Assembly (NCBI GenBank): GCA_013812655.1
Contig: JACCTC010000376.1
Span: forward strand, 1 to 41,287
DNA length: 41,287 nt
Direction of reading: 5' to 3'
From: Deltaproteobacteria bacterium
GTDB taxonomy: Bacteria > Myxococcota_A > Polyangia > Haliangiales > Haliangiaceae
The position numbers and the translations under genes are program-made. Positions within the stretch are counted from its first letter, which is position 1. Every line of letters begins with the position of its first letter. This document shows positions 18,093-26,708 of this stretch, one piece after another. The notes beneath the pieces are model-generated. The model saw nothing but the letters and a program-made list of their open reading frames with translations, was not told the DNA's origin and did no database searches.

Positions 18093-18470
18093 ATGGATGC
18101 GCGTACCGCCGAGGAGCTGCTCGAAGGCTTGCCGCTCGTGCCTGCGATGACGGGCTCGATCCCCGAGATGAAGACACTCCGCGAGCGCTGCCTCGAGGCC
18201 GGCATCCCGGCGCTGGTCGGCTCGCCACCTGGCGCCGGCAAGGGTTGAGGGACCAAGACGCACCTCCTGGTCCAGGAGGAAGATCTCGACGAGCTCGGCG
18301 TGCTGCTGCGCAACGAGTGGCGCGATGTGCTCGCACGCGAAGGCCTGCCGGTCGTCCAGCTCGCAGCCGGCGAGCTCGTGGGCGACGAGCCACCGTGCCC
18401 GGCCTGCGGGACGGCGGCGCCGCTCGTCGAAGGCGCCTGCTCGGACTGTGGCCTCGTGCTCGAACGCTAG
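18093..18470 (+). CDS. Putative selenoprotein: DUF2007-like domain with in-frame UGA (Sec52) and C-terminal zinc ribbon
   Basis: Reading from ATG 18093, 51 codons lead to an in-frame TGA (18246-18248) and 73 more codons follow to TAG 18468-18470, for 125 residues if UGA is read as selenocysteine. The sequence around it reads PPGAGKG-U-GTKTHLLVQEE. The part before (LPLVPAMTGSIPEMKTLRER, then AGIPALVG) and the part after (HLLVQEEDLDELGVLLRNEW) together give the beta-alpha-beta-beta-alpha pattern of the DUF2007 'putative signal transducing protein' domain, split exactly by the TGA. The C-terminus is a zinc ribbon: Cys102, 105, 116 and 119 in CPACG ... CSDCG. Codon bias is the same on both sides. 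A weak Shine-Dalgarno (GAGGG) lies four bases upstream. A SECIS-like hairpin follows the UGA. The alternative is a nonsense pseudogene or a sequencing error (one base from a Cys codon). prfC starts 23 bp downstream. Confidence 0.72.
18263..18279 (+). promoter_or_regulatory. Candidate bacterial SECIS hairpin
   Basis: Fourteen bases after the UGA a perfect 7-bp stem begins: CCUCCUG (18263-18269) pairs with CAGGAGG (18273-18279) around the three-base loop GUC. The first loop base, G18270, is 22 nt past the UGA. From memory, bacterial SECIS models require a small stem-loop inside the coding region, a loop 16-37 nt from the UGA, and a G in the first two loop positions; E. coli fdhF likewise has GGUC at its apex. 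There is no clear bulged U in the stem. A competing 6-bp pairing (18250-18255 with 18268-18273) exists. Confidence 0.65.
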
Positions 18471-18493
18471 TGATCCTGTAGATTCCCGCCGGC

Positions 18494-20087
<1,594 letters not shown>

Positions 20088-20107
<20 letters not shown>

Positions 20108-20894
20108 GGCGCGTCCAGCCGGCGGACAGGATGAGGGCGCGCTGCTTGTAGTCGTTCTGCGGGCCGAACAGCTGCGGGAAGCCTGCCTCGACGGTGAGGT
20201 CGAGCTGCGAGGTCGCGCGCGCGGTCACGACGAACGACAGGGGGACGTGCCAGCCGTCACGCCAGACGGCGAGATCGCCATCGACGCCGGTATGGAGCGC
20301 GACCATCCAGCGGCACGTCGGCTGGACGGCGAGCCAGAGTGGAACGACGAGGGCGGCGCGGTTGCCGCGGTCGCGATTCGCGAGGCCGAGGCGGAGGTAC
20401 GGGTCAGTCGTGATCGCGGTGCGGCCCCGGGTCCACCGTGCGAGCGCACCGAGCGTGACTGCGGGCTTCCATGGATCGACATCGCGCACGAGCAGCCGGG
20501 CACGCGGCGCGACCGCGAGCGATCCGTCACGCCACTGCCAGCGCGCGTCGAGGCCGCCGCCCCGGTAAAGTCTGTCACACGCGCCCGGTAACGACGCCGC
20601 GTGACCCTCGCTCTGCCGCACGCAGAAGCTCGCTCCGCTCGCGATCCGATCTACGCTCCCGTTGCCGTGAATGACTCCCAGCGTCCAGCGCTCGGTGACG
20701 CCAAGCCAGGCGTCGGGCGCGAGCGACGTGGGCTGACCGACCAGCCGCGCGGCGAGGTTCAGCTCGAGCGACAGCCGCAGCTCGATCTGATCGCGCGCGA
20801 GGACGAGCGGACGACCGACGAGGTCATCGGCGTCGGCAGCGGCCGCGTGCGGATAACCCGCGAGCGTCACGAGGACCGCGAGCGTGCGTCGCAC
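20088..20894 (-). CDS. Exported beta-rich protein of unknown function
   Basis: The 268-residue protein starts at GTG 20894 with a signal peptide (VRRTLAVLVTLAGYPHAAAA, cleaved near residue 20). The mature part is strand-rich with alternating polar/hydrophobic residues, as in outer-membrane or transporter-associated barrels: LEIRLSLELNLAAR-like strands, then LVVPLWLAVQPTCRWMV, VPLSFVVTARATSQLDLTVEA and the C-terminal ALILSAGWTRP. It contains three Cys, two of them near residues 96-106. It is probably an outer-membrane protein, but no family is recognised. Open sequence upstream of GTG 20894 in this frame is the antisense of the deacetylase gene. It overlaps that gene's start on the opposite strand. 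Confidence 0.65.
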
Positions 20895-21650
20895 CGCGCG
20901 ACGGTAGCATGGGCGATCCCGCTCGGCGTCGTCGCGAGCCTCGCCGGTTGTCGCGCCGAGGTCGCCGAGGTCGATGGTGCGTTCTACGATGGCGATGGCC
21001 GCGCGGTGCACTGCGCGATCAACCTCGACGATGCCGCCGGCAACACCGTCGAGAGCGTCGACGCGGCCCTCGATCGCGCACTCGAGCGCGGCGAGGTCGT
21101 CGAGCTCTACGCGCACAAGCCCGGCGTCACCGTGCCGCTCGCGAAGCTCGAGCACGTGCTCGCCGCCGCGCGCGATCGTGGGCTCGCGTTCGTGACGTAC
21201 GCCGACTTCGCTGCCGGCACCGACGTGCGTCCCGGGCTCGCGCTGTCGTTCGACGACTCCGGCGTGCCGAACTGGATGTCCGCGCGCCCGCTGTTCCAGC
21301 AGTACGGCGCGCGCGTCACGTTCTTCGTGACCCGCTACGGCGTGTTCAGCGACGACTATCGCGCACAGCTCCGCGTGCTCGCCGACGACGGCCACGACAT
21401 CGCCGCGCACAGCGTCGCGCATTATCGCGCGCCGTCATACGTCGAGGAGAATGGCCTGCAGGCGTACCTCGACGACGAGGCCGTACCCTCGATCGAGGTG
21501 CTGCGGCGCGATGGCTACGCGGTGACCGCGTTCGCGTACCCGTTCGGTGCACGCACGAGCGAGCTCGACGACGCGCTGCTCGCGCACGTGCCCGTCCTGC
21601 GCTCGGTGTCGTTCTCGTTGCAAGGGGCCGTCAGTCCGTGTCCTCACTGA
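20847..21650 (+). CDS. Lipoprotein polysaccharide deacetylase (NodB-type, CE4)
   Basis: CE4 enzymes remove acetyl groups from peptidoglycan, chitin or exopolysaccharide using a metal site. The 267-residue product has a basic lead and a signal peptide ending in the lipobox SLAGC. The NodB motifs are visible: SFDDSGVPNW for the catalytic Asp pair, HDIAAHSVAH for the metal-binding His residues, and AYPFGARTSELDDAL as the RxxPY-like motif. No ATG, GTG or TTG lies between GTG 20847 and the signal core, so GTG 20847 is chosen with low certainty. This makes the 5' end overlap the divergent gene by 48 bp. The stop overlaps the next gene by 13 bp. Confidence 0.8.
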   Translation: MRITRERHEDRERASHRATVAWAIPLGVVASLAGCRAEVAEVDGAFYDGDGRAVHCAINLDDAAGNTVESVDAALDRALERGEVVELYAHKPGVTVPLAKLEHVLAAARDRGLAFVTYADFAAGTDVRPGLALSFDDSGVPNWMSARPLFQQYGARVTFFVTRYGVFSDDYRAQLRVLADDGHDIAAHSVAHYRAPSYVEENGLQAYLDDEAVPSIEVLRRDGYAVTAFAYPFGARTSELDDALLAHVPVLRSVSFSLQGAVSPCPH

Positions 21651-22837
21651 TCGCTCGGCTCGTGCTCGGCGCGATCTTCGCGTACGCGCTCGCGACACCC
21701 GTGCACGCCGAGCCACGAGACTCGCGCGTGGTGCTCGCCGATACCGATCCCGAGCTGCGTCGTGCGATCGAGGCGACGCTCGCGCCGTGGCATCTCGTGG
21801 TCGTCGTCGAGCCTGTGCCGCCGCTCGACACCAACGCGGCGCGGGATCGTGCGGACGCGCAGTCCGCGCGGTTCGTGGTGTGGCGACGAGATGGCGATCT
21901 CGTCGTCTTCGACCGCGAGCGCGGCGACGTCGAGCGGCGCCAGGCCAAGACCGGTGCGCTCGACCCGGTCAGCGCGGCCGCGGCGGCGCTGACGGTGAAG
22001 ACGTTGATGCGGTTACCACCGCCGACCGTCGCGAATCCCGATCCGGCGAGCGAGTCGACAGGGCGGCCCGGAGCTGGCACGGCACCGTCGACCGAGAGAC
22101 CGAATCATCGACAAGATCGTCGACAACACCATCGACCGGACGAGCGCGCCGTCGACGTGGGCGTCGATCCAGCCGTCGATCCAGCCGTCGACCCGGCCAT
22201 CGATCCGACCATCGATCCGGCCATCGATCCGGCCATCGATCCGGCCGTCGATCCGACCATCGATCCGGCCGTCGATCCGACCATCGATCACGCGCCCGGC
22301 CGGTCCGTGCTCCGCGTCCACGCCGGGCTCGCGACGCGGATCGCACGTGGCCTCGAGACAGCGATCGCACCCCGCGTCGGTGGCGGCGTGATGGTGCAAC
22401 CGTCCTCGCGGCTCGTCTTGCGGCTCGGGCTCGTCGGCGAGATCGGTCCGGCAACCGACATCCAGCACGCCGGCTTCAAGGGGACCTGGAGCGATTGGTC
22501 CGTCCTCGGCTTGGTGAGCTGGACCTTCGCAAATGACCGTATCGAACGCTCGCAGTGGCAGTTCGAGCCGCATGTCGGCGTGGGTATCACTCGCTCGCAG
22601 GTCGACGGCATCGACGCGATGGAGGCACGCTTCGAGCGCGACACCCTCGTCCTCGTGCGCGGCGGGGTCTGGGTTCGCTATCGCGTCGGTGCGGTGAGCG
22701 TTGGCGCCACGCTTGGTGTGGACGTTGTCGCCAACACACTCACCTACACCAGATCGAATAACGGGCAGGAGTTCTTTGAGGTCCCACCTTTCGCGCTCGC
22801 GATCGGTGTGATGTTCGCCGCGGATCTGAGTCGGTGA
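21638..22837 (+). CDS. Putative outer-membrane protein with DP(A/T)(V/I) linker repeats
   Basis: The 399-residue protein begins at GTG 21638 with a signal peptide (SLIARLVLGAIFAYALATPV, cleaved after HA). A compact N-terminal domain follows (about 25-125, ELRRAIEATLAPWHLVVVVE onward). A charged His/Arg/Asp linker carries ten units of the pattern (V/I)DP(A/T) at residues 176-215. The C-terminal half (about 222-399) is strand-rich (SRLVLRLGLVGEIGPA, WSDWSVLGLVSWTF, YRVGAVSVGATLGVDVVA), a likely beta-barrel. The overlap with the deacetylase gene and the ECF sigma gene after it suggest it may be the surface sensor or a target of that system; this is an inference. The position of a TonB receptor in classical FecIR systems is filled by this gene. 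Confidence 0.68.
   Translation: MSSLIARLVLGAIFAYALATPVHAEPRDSRVVLADTDPELRRAIEATLAPWHLVVVVEPVPPLDTNAARDRADAQSARFVVWRRDGDLVVFDRERGDVERRQAKTGALDPVSAAAAALTVKTLMRLPPPTVANPDPASESTGRPGAGTAPSTERPNHRQDRRQHHRPDERAVDVGVDPAVDPAVDPAIDPTIDPAIDPAIDPAVDPTIDPAVDPTIDHAPGRSVLRVHAGLATRIARGLETAIAPRVGGGVMVQPSSRLVLRLGLVGEIGPATDIQHAGFKGTWSDWSVLGLVSWTFANDRIERSQWQFEPHVGVGITRSQVDGIDAMEARFERDTLVLVRGGVWVRYRVGAVSVGATLGVDVVANTLTYTRSNNGQEFFEVPPFALAIGVMFAADLSR
22163..22282 (+). repeat. Twelve-base tandem repeats encoding (V/I)DP(A/T)
   Basis: Ten in-frame 12-bp units, roughly (G/A)TCGATCC(G/A)(G/A)CC, run from 22163 to 22282 and then fade into ATCGAT. They encode an Asp-Pro linker between two domains of the protein at 21638-22837. 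Unit number could vary between strains by slippage. Confidence 0.9.
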
Positions 22838-22880
22838 AATCGTTGCGACCTTCGCCGTTGTCTGGCCCACTAGTCTTCAC

Positions 22881-23483
22881 GTGGGGACTGCACAAGCAGC
22901 GGTACGCGAACAGGACCTCGCGCTCGCGCGTCGAGCGTCGGGTGGCGATCGCGCGGCCCAGCGAGACGTGTTTCTCGCGCAGCGCGGCTCGGTTCACCAC
23001 ACGCTGTTCCGGATCCTCGGCTCGAACCGCGAGCTCGAGGATCTCGTCCAGGACGCCTTCGTCGAGATCTTCCGCGCGCTCGCTTCGTTCCGCGGCGACA
23101 GCACGCTGACCCGCTGGTGCCAGACGATCGCGACGCGCACCGCGTACCTCGCGATCAGCCGCCGCAAGCCGCCCGCGGTCGACCTCGCCCTGGTCGAGGA
23201 GCTGATCGCGGGCGATGACGACACCCGCCGGCACGCGCAGGCTCGCGAGGCGGCTCGCCGGCTCTACGCCGCGCTCGATCGCCTCGATCCGAAGCAGCGG
23301 ATCGCGTTCGCGCTCGCCACGATCGACGGCCGCTCTATGCAGGAGGTCGCGCAGCTCACCGAGAGCTCGATCGTGGCGGTCAAGACCCGGGTGTGGCGCG
23401 CTCGCAAGGACCTGATGAAGCGCGCGGCCAAGGACGCGGTGCTGTCGTCGTTCCTCGCCGAGCTGGAAGGCGGCGCGCGATGA
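22881..23483 (+). CDS. ECF-family RNA polymerase sigma factor
   Basis: The 200-residue protein matches the two-domain sigma-70 ECF plan. Region 2 (about 25-95) contains ELEDLVQDAFVEIFRALASF and the -10-binding TLTRWCQTIATRTAYLAISR. Region 4 (about 130-190) contains YAALDRLDPKQRIAFALATI and the helix-turn-helix MQEVAQLTESSIVAVKTRVW. It would direct RNA polymerase to envelope or stress genes. The GTG start lies 43 bp after the outer-membrane protein gene. The stop overlaps the FecR gene as ATGA, the usual arrangement of sigma and its regulator. The gene set from 21638 to 25242 reads as one transcript. Confidence 0.93.
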   Translation: MGTAQAAVREQDLALARRASGGDRAAQRDVFLAQRGSVHHTLFRILGSNRELEDLVQDAFVEIFRALASFRGDSTLTRWCQTIATRTAYLAISRRKPPAVDLALVEELIAGDDDTRRHAQAREAARRLYAALDRLDPKQRIAFALATIDGRSMQEVAQLTESSIVAVKTRVWRARKDLMKRAAKDAVLSSFLAELEGGAR

Positions 23484-24391
23484 GCGATCACCAGGATCGG
23501 CCATCGCAGCTGGGCCCTCCCGAGGTCGAGGCGTTCTCCGATCTGTCGTGGGCACGCGTCGAGCGTGGGCTGTGGGCGCGGCTCGATGGCGCCGCGCCGG
23601 TGATGATCGCGGATCGGCCCTCGCGGCGGTGGTGGTGGATCGCGGCGCCCGCACTCGCCGCCGCGGCTGTCGCGGCAGTCGTCGTCAGCACCGGCGATCA
23701 GCACGCGCCGGCTGTCGCCGACAACCCGACCCGCGTCGTCTCGTCGACCGCGCCCTCCTCGATCTCGTTTGGCGATGCGCACATCACGCTCGATGCGGAC
23801 AGCGCCGTCGTGATGTCGAGCGACGGCACCTCGAACGCCATGCTCGAGCGCGGTGGCGCGTGGTTCGCCATCGCGAAGCGCAGCGGCCACCCGTTCGTGG
23901 TCGTCGCCGGCGATACGATCGTGCGCGTCGTCGGTACGCGGTTCCGGGTGGCGCGCTCCGAGGAGCTCGCGACCGTCGAGGTCCAGCATGGACTGGTCGA
24001 GATCACGTTCCAGGGGACGACCGTCCGCGTCGGTCCTGGCCAGTCGTGGAGCTCGGAGCTGCCGGCGCACGTGACGGCAACGCCGGCCGCATCCGTCGAG
24101 CCGCGACCGACCACGGAGCTGTCCGCGATCGAAGACGACCGCGTGAAGTACGAGCGGCTCACTGCAGCCGAGGTCAGTGACCCCGCGGCCGCCCTCGCCG
24201 GCTACCTCGAGCTGTCGCGTCGCTCGGGCCCGTGGGCCGAGGTCGCGCTGTTCGCGGCTGGCAGACTCGCCGCCGATCGGCACGACGATCGTGCCGAGAC
24301 ACTTCTCTCGATCTACCTGCGCCGCTTTCCGCGCGGCGCCAATGCAGCTGACGCCCGCCAACTACTCGACCGTTTGAAGGGAGCACACTGA
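23480..24391 (+). CDS. FecR-domain transmembrane sigma regulator
   Basis: The 303-residue protein has a cytoplasmic N-terminus (1-50), one membrane helix (about 52-70, WIAAPALAAAAVAAVVV) and a periplasmic FecR domain (about 95-195) containing LERGGAWFAIAK, DTIVRVVGTRFRV and VEVQHGLVEITF. A helical C-terminal tail (about 220-300) resembles TPR motifs (AALAGYLELSRRSG ... AETLLSIYLRRFP). FecR proteins transmit signals from an outer-membrane receptor to the ECF sigma factor. The ATG overlaps the sigma gene stop by four bases; the stop overlaps the next start as TGATG. No TonB-dependent receptor is nearby, so the sensing partner may be the 21638 product or a distal protein. Confidence 0.92.
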   Translation: MSDHQDRPSQLGPPEVEAFSDLSWARVERGLWARLDGAAPVMIADRPSRRWWWIAAPALAAAAVAAVVVSTGDQHAPAVADNPTRVVSSTAPSSISFGDAHITLDADSAVVMSSDGTSNAMLERGGAWFAIAKRSGHPFVVVAGDTIVRVVGTRFRVARSEELATVEVQHGLVEITFQGTTVRVGPGQSWSSELPAHVTATPAASVEPRPTTELSAIEDDRVKYERLTAAEVSDPAAALAGYLELSRRSGPWAEVALFAAGRLAADRHDDRAETLLSIYLRRFPRGANAADARQLLDRLKGAH

Positions 24392-25242
24392 TGAAGACCT
24401 GGATCCTCGCGAGCCTTGCCGTACTTGCCATCGCCTGTGGCAGTAACAAGGGCAACAACACCGACAGCGCCAACGACGCGGACAATGACGTGATGGACGG
24501 GGATGGCGACGCCGGCTTCATCATCACCGACGCGCCGTTCAGCGGCATGTGCACGCCCAATGCAACCGCACCGCAGTGCTCGAACTGCATGGACGACGAT
24601 GGCGACGGCAAGGTCGACGGCTTCGACATCCAGTGCACCGGTCCGCTCGACAACGACGAGGGGTCGTTCTCGACGGGCATCCCGGGCGATAACATCGACG
24701 CGGTCGATCAGGACTGCTTCTTCGACGGCGACTCGGGCGCCGGCAACGACGGCTGCAGCATCCACGTGTGCTGTCTGCTCGGCGCGACGTCGAAGGCGAC
24801 GTGCCCGATCGGCGCGAACCGTTACGACGTCACGAAGTGCCCGGCGCCGCTCGGGTCGGGCATGCTGACGCAGAAGTGCATCGACACCTGCGGCAAGCTC
24901 GCGCCACCGGGTTGCGACTGCTTCGGCTGCTGCACGCTCTGCGATGCGACGACGAACCAGTGCTACGACATCGCGACCAATCCCAGCACGTCGCCGAACT
25001 GCACGCAGGACACGCTCGCGGACGACACCAAGTGCCTGCGCTGCGTGAAGAACACGATGTGCGGTAACGGGACCTGCGGCGGCGCGAGCTGCATCCTGTG
25101 CCCCGGCCAGACCCAGGAGGACCTACCGGCCGAGTGCAACATGCAGATGTGCCCGAACGGTCAGGTGCTCTGCGGTCCTGACAACGCGTGTGCGACCGGC
25201 ACCTACTGCTCGAACGGCTGCTGCATCGGTACGATCCTGTAA
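24391..25242 (+). CDS. Cys-rich secreted lipoprotein (sigma-FecR operon)
   Basis: The 283-residue protein has a lipoprotein signal with LAIACGS (Cys at 16) and an Asp/Asn-rich linker (TDSANDADNDVMDGDGD, calcium-binding-like). The rest is dense in Cys, with CSNCMDDDGDGKVDGFDIQC and DGCSIHVCCLL segments and a second cluster of pairs (CDCFGCCTLC). The MDDDGDGKVD stretch resembles a thrombospondin type-3 or EF-hand loop. It has no known family. It probably forms a rigid, disulphide-bonded, Ca-dependent surface protein. The overlap with the FecR gene makes it a likely output or ligand of the same system. Confidence 0.72.
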   Translation: MKTWILASLAVLAIACGSNKGNNTDSANDADNDVMDGDGDAGFIITDAPFSGMCTPNATAPQCSNCMDDDGDGKVDGFDIQCTGPLDNDEGSFSTGIPGDNIDAVDQDCFFDGDSGAGNDGCSIHVCCLLGATSKATCPIGANRYDVTKCPAPLGSGMLTQKCIDTCGKLAPPGCDCFGCCTLCDATTNQCYDIATNPSTSPNCTQDTLADDTKCLRCVKNTMCGNGTCGGASCILCPGQTQEDLPAECNMQMCPNGQVLCGPDNACATGTYCSNGCCIGTIL

Positions 25243-25257
25243 CCAGGTACCATCCGG

Positions 25258-25285
25258 GAGGAGCTGCGGGGGATCGCAGCTCCTC
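25258..25285 (+). terminator. Strong hairpin after the Cys-rich lipoprotein gene
   Basis: An 11-bp perfect stem, GAGGAGCTGCG (25258-25268) pairing with CGCAGCTCCTC (25275-25285), with a GGGGAT loop, lies between the stop at 25242 and the next start at 25327. There is only a short T-run (GTTTAG) further on, so it may be a terminator or attenuator, or an mRNA-stabilising stem. Confidence 0.65.
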
Positions 25286-25326
25286 TCGTCACGTTTAGTC
25301 GATACTAACCAGGGGAGCCTCGCCAA

Positions 25327-26631
25327 ATGAAGAACGCGATCTGGATGTGTTTTGCCCTCGTGCTGTTTGCCGCCTGTGGTGGTGACAACAAGGCGAAGGG
25401 TGGCGAGTGCACCGCGCTCACAGCGGCCTGCACGGTCAACGAGGACTGCTGCTCGGCGAACTGCGACGCGTTGACCGGGACATGCACGCGGATTCCGGGT
25501 GCCTGTGTCGCCGCCGACAACGACTGCCAGACCGGACCCGACTGCTGCAGCTTTCGTTGCGACAACGGGCTGTGCTCGGGCGATCAGTGCACATCCGATG
25601 GTGCGTCGTGTGACAACGACAGCGAGTGCTGCGGCGGCATCTGCGGCGACGGCGATACCTGCACCCCGCTCAACCCGTCGTGCAAGACGTCGGGCAACAC
25701 GTGCGGCGCGAACACCGAGTGCTGCTCGAAGTTCTGCGACGGCGGGACGTGCTCGAACAGCCCGTCGTTCTGCACCCAGGTCGGCGATACCTGCACGGCG
25801 AACAACGAGTGCTGCGGCGGGCTCTGCCAGATCGCGGCCGGCGCGACGCTCGGCACGTGCGAGCAGGTCCCCGCGGGTGGCGCCACCGGCTGCGCCGGCG
25901 CTGGCGAGGTCTGCGCCGAGGGCGCGGATTACGCAGGTGGCCCGCTGCCGACCTGCGGCGGCGAGTGCTGCAGCCGCGCCTGCTTCCCGTACGGCCCGAC
26001 CGGCATCCTGGTCTGCCAGCCCCCGAGCGGATGCAAGCCGACCGGCGAGCTCTGCTCGGCGGACAGCGACTGCTGCGGCTCGATCGGCAGCCCCGACGGT
26101 GACGTCTCGAACGTGACCTGCGAGAAGGAAGCCGGCTTCACGATCGGTCGCTGCAACAACGGCAACTCGTGCTCGCCGGCCGGCGCGATCTGCCGCCTGC
26201 AGTCGGTCTCGTGCAACGCGAACGCGAACTGCTGCGCCGGTAACGTGCTGCAGTTCGATACCTGCCACAAGGACGCGCTCGGCATCCCGCGCTGCAGCGT
26301 CGGCGTCGGCGTCGACTGCACGACGCCGCCGGTCGGTAGCACCTGCGCGACGAGCGCGGACTGCTGCGGCCTGCCGTGCGTGCCGGTGCCGGGCTCGGAG
26401 TTCGAGTCGGTCTGCGGCTCGACGTGTCAGCCGAGCGGCGCGGTCTGCACGACGGACACCGATTGCTGTGCGGGTCTGCCGTGCACCCTCGAGCCGGGTG
26501 CTCCGTCGGGCTTCTGCGGCGCTCCGCAGGGCTGCTCGAGCTACGGCCAGGCGTGCGATGCGACGAACCTGTGCTGCAACAACGTGCCGTGCAACGCGAA
26601 CGGCTTCTGCATCAACGACGTCATCTTGTAG
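25327..26631 (+). CDS. Secreted lipoprotein with eleven knottin-like Cys repeats
   Basis: The 434-residue protein has a signal with VLFAACGG (Cys at 17). The whole mature chain consists of repeats built around adjacent Cys pairs: NEDCCSANC, GPDCCSFRC, DSECCGGIC, NTECCSKFC, NNECCGGLC, GGECCSRAC, DSDCCGSIG, NANCCAGNV, SADCCGLPC, DTDCCAGLPC and TNLCCNNVPC. This is the spacing of Dickkopf-like or cystine-knot domains seen in secreted proteins of myxobacteria and planctomycetes. Roles in surface display or predation are inferred; no catalytic residues are seen. The SD-like AGGGGAG precedes ATG 25327. It is probably a separate unit, because a hairpin precedes it and a strong terminator follows. Confidence 0.8.
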   Translation: MKNAIWMCFALVLFAACGGDNKAKGGECTALTAACTVNEDCCSANCDALTGTCTRIPGACVAADNDCQTGPDCCSFRCDNGLCSGDQCTSDGASCDNDSECCGGICGDGDTCTPLNPSCKTSGNTCGANTECCSKFCDGGTCSNSPSFCTQVGDTCTANNECCGGLCQIAAGATLGTCEQVPAGGATGCAGAGEVCAEGADYAGGPLPTCGGECCSRACFPYGPTGILVCQPPSGCKPTGELCSADSDCCGSIGSPDGDVSNVTCEKEAGFTIGRCNNGNSCSPAGAICRLQSVSCNANANCCAGNVLQFDTCHKDALGIPRCSVGVGVDCTTPPVGSTCATSADCCGLPCVPVPGSEFESVCGSTCQPSGAVCTTDTDCCAGLPCTLEPGAPSGFCGAPQGCSSYGQACDATNLCCNNVPCNANGFCINDVIL

Positions 26632-26652
26632 TCGCACAGCCTCCCGAACGTG

Positions 26653-26683
26653 AAACGCCCCGGCTCGAATGCCGGGGCGTTTT
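26653..26683. terminator. Rho-independent terminator
   Basis: AAACGCCCCGGC (26653-26664) pairs perfectly over 12 bp with GCCGGGGCGTTT (26671-26682) around the loop TCGAAT, followed by T-rich sequence. It serves the Cys-rich gene ending at 26631. By its A-rich side it also serves the converging gene ending at 26709. Confidence 0.9.
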
Positions 26684-26708
26684 GCGTTTGTAAGCTAAGA
26701 AGCGAAGG

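Noticed and set aside
18250..18273. Alternative 6-bp hairpin GGACCA/TGGTCC after the TGA as the SECIS element.
   Set aside because: It is shorter, has a 12-base loop and overlaps the stronger 7-bp stem; it is kept only as a competitor structure.
25123..26637. Ala/Arg-rich minus-strand frame of about 500 codons opposite the knottin-like gene.
   Set aside because: It is an antisense shadow of Cys codons (GCA/ACG) with no plausible fold.
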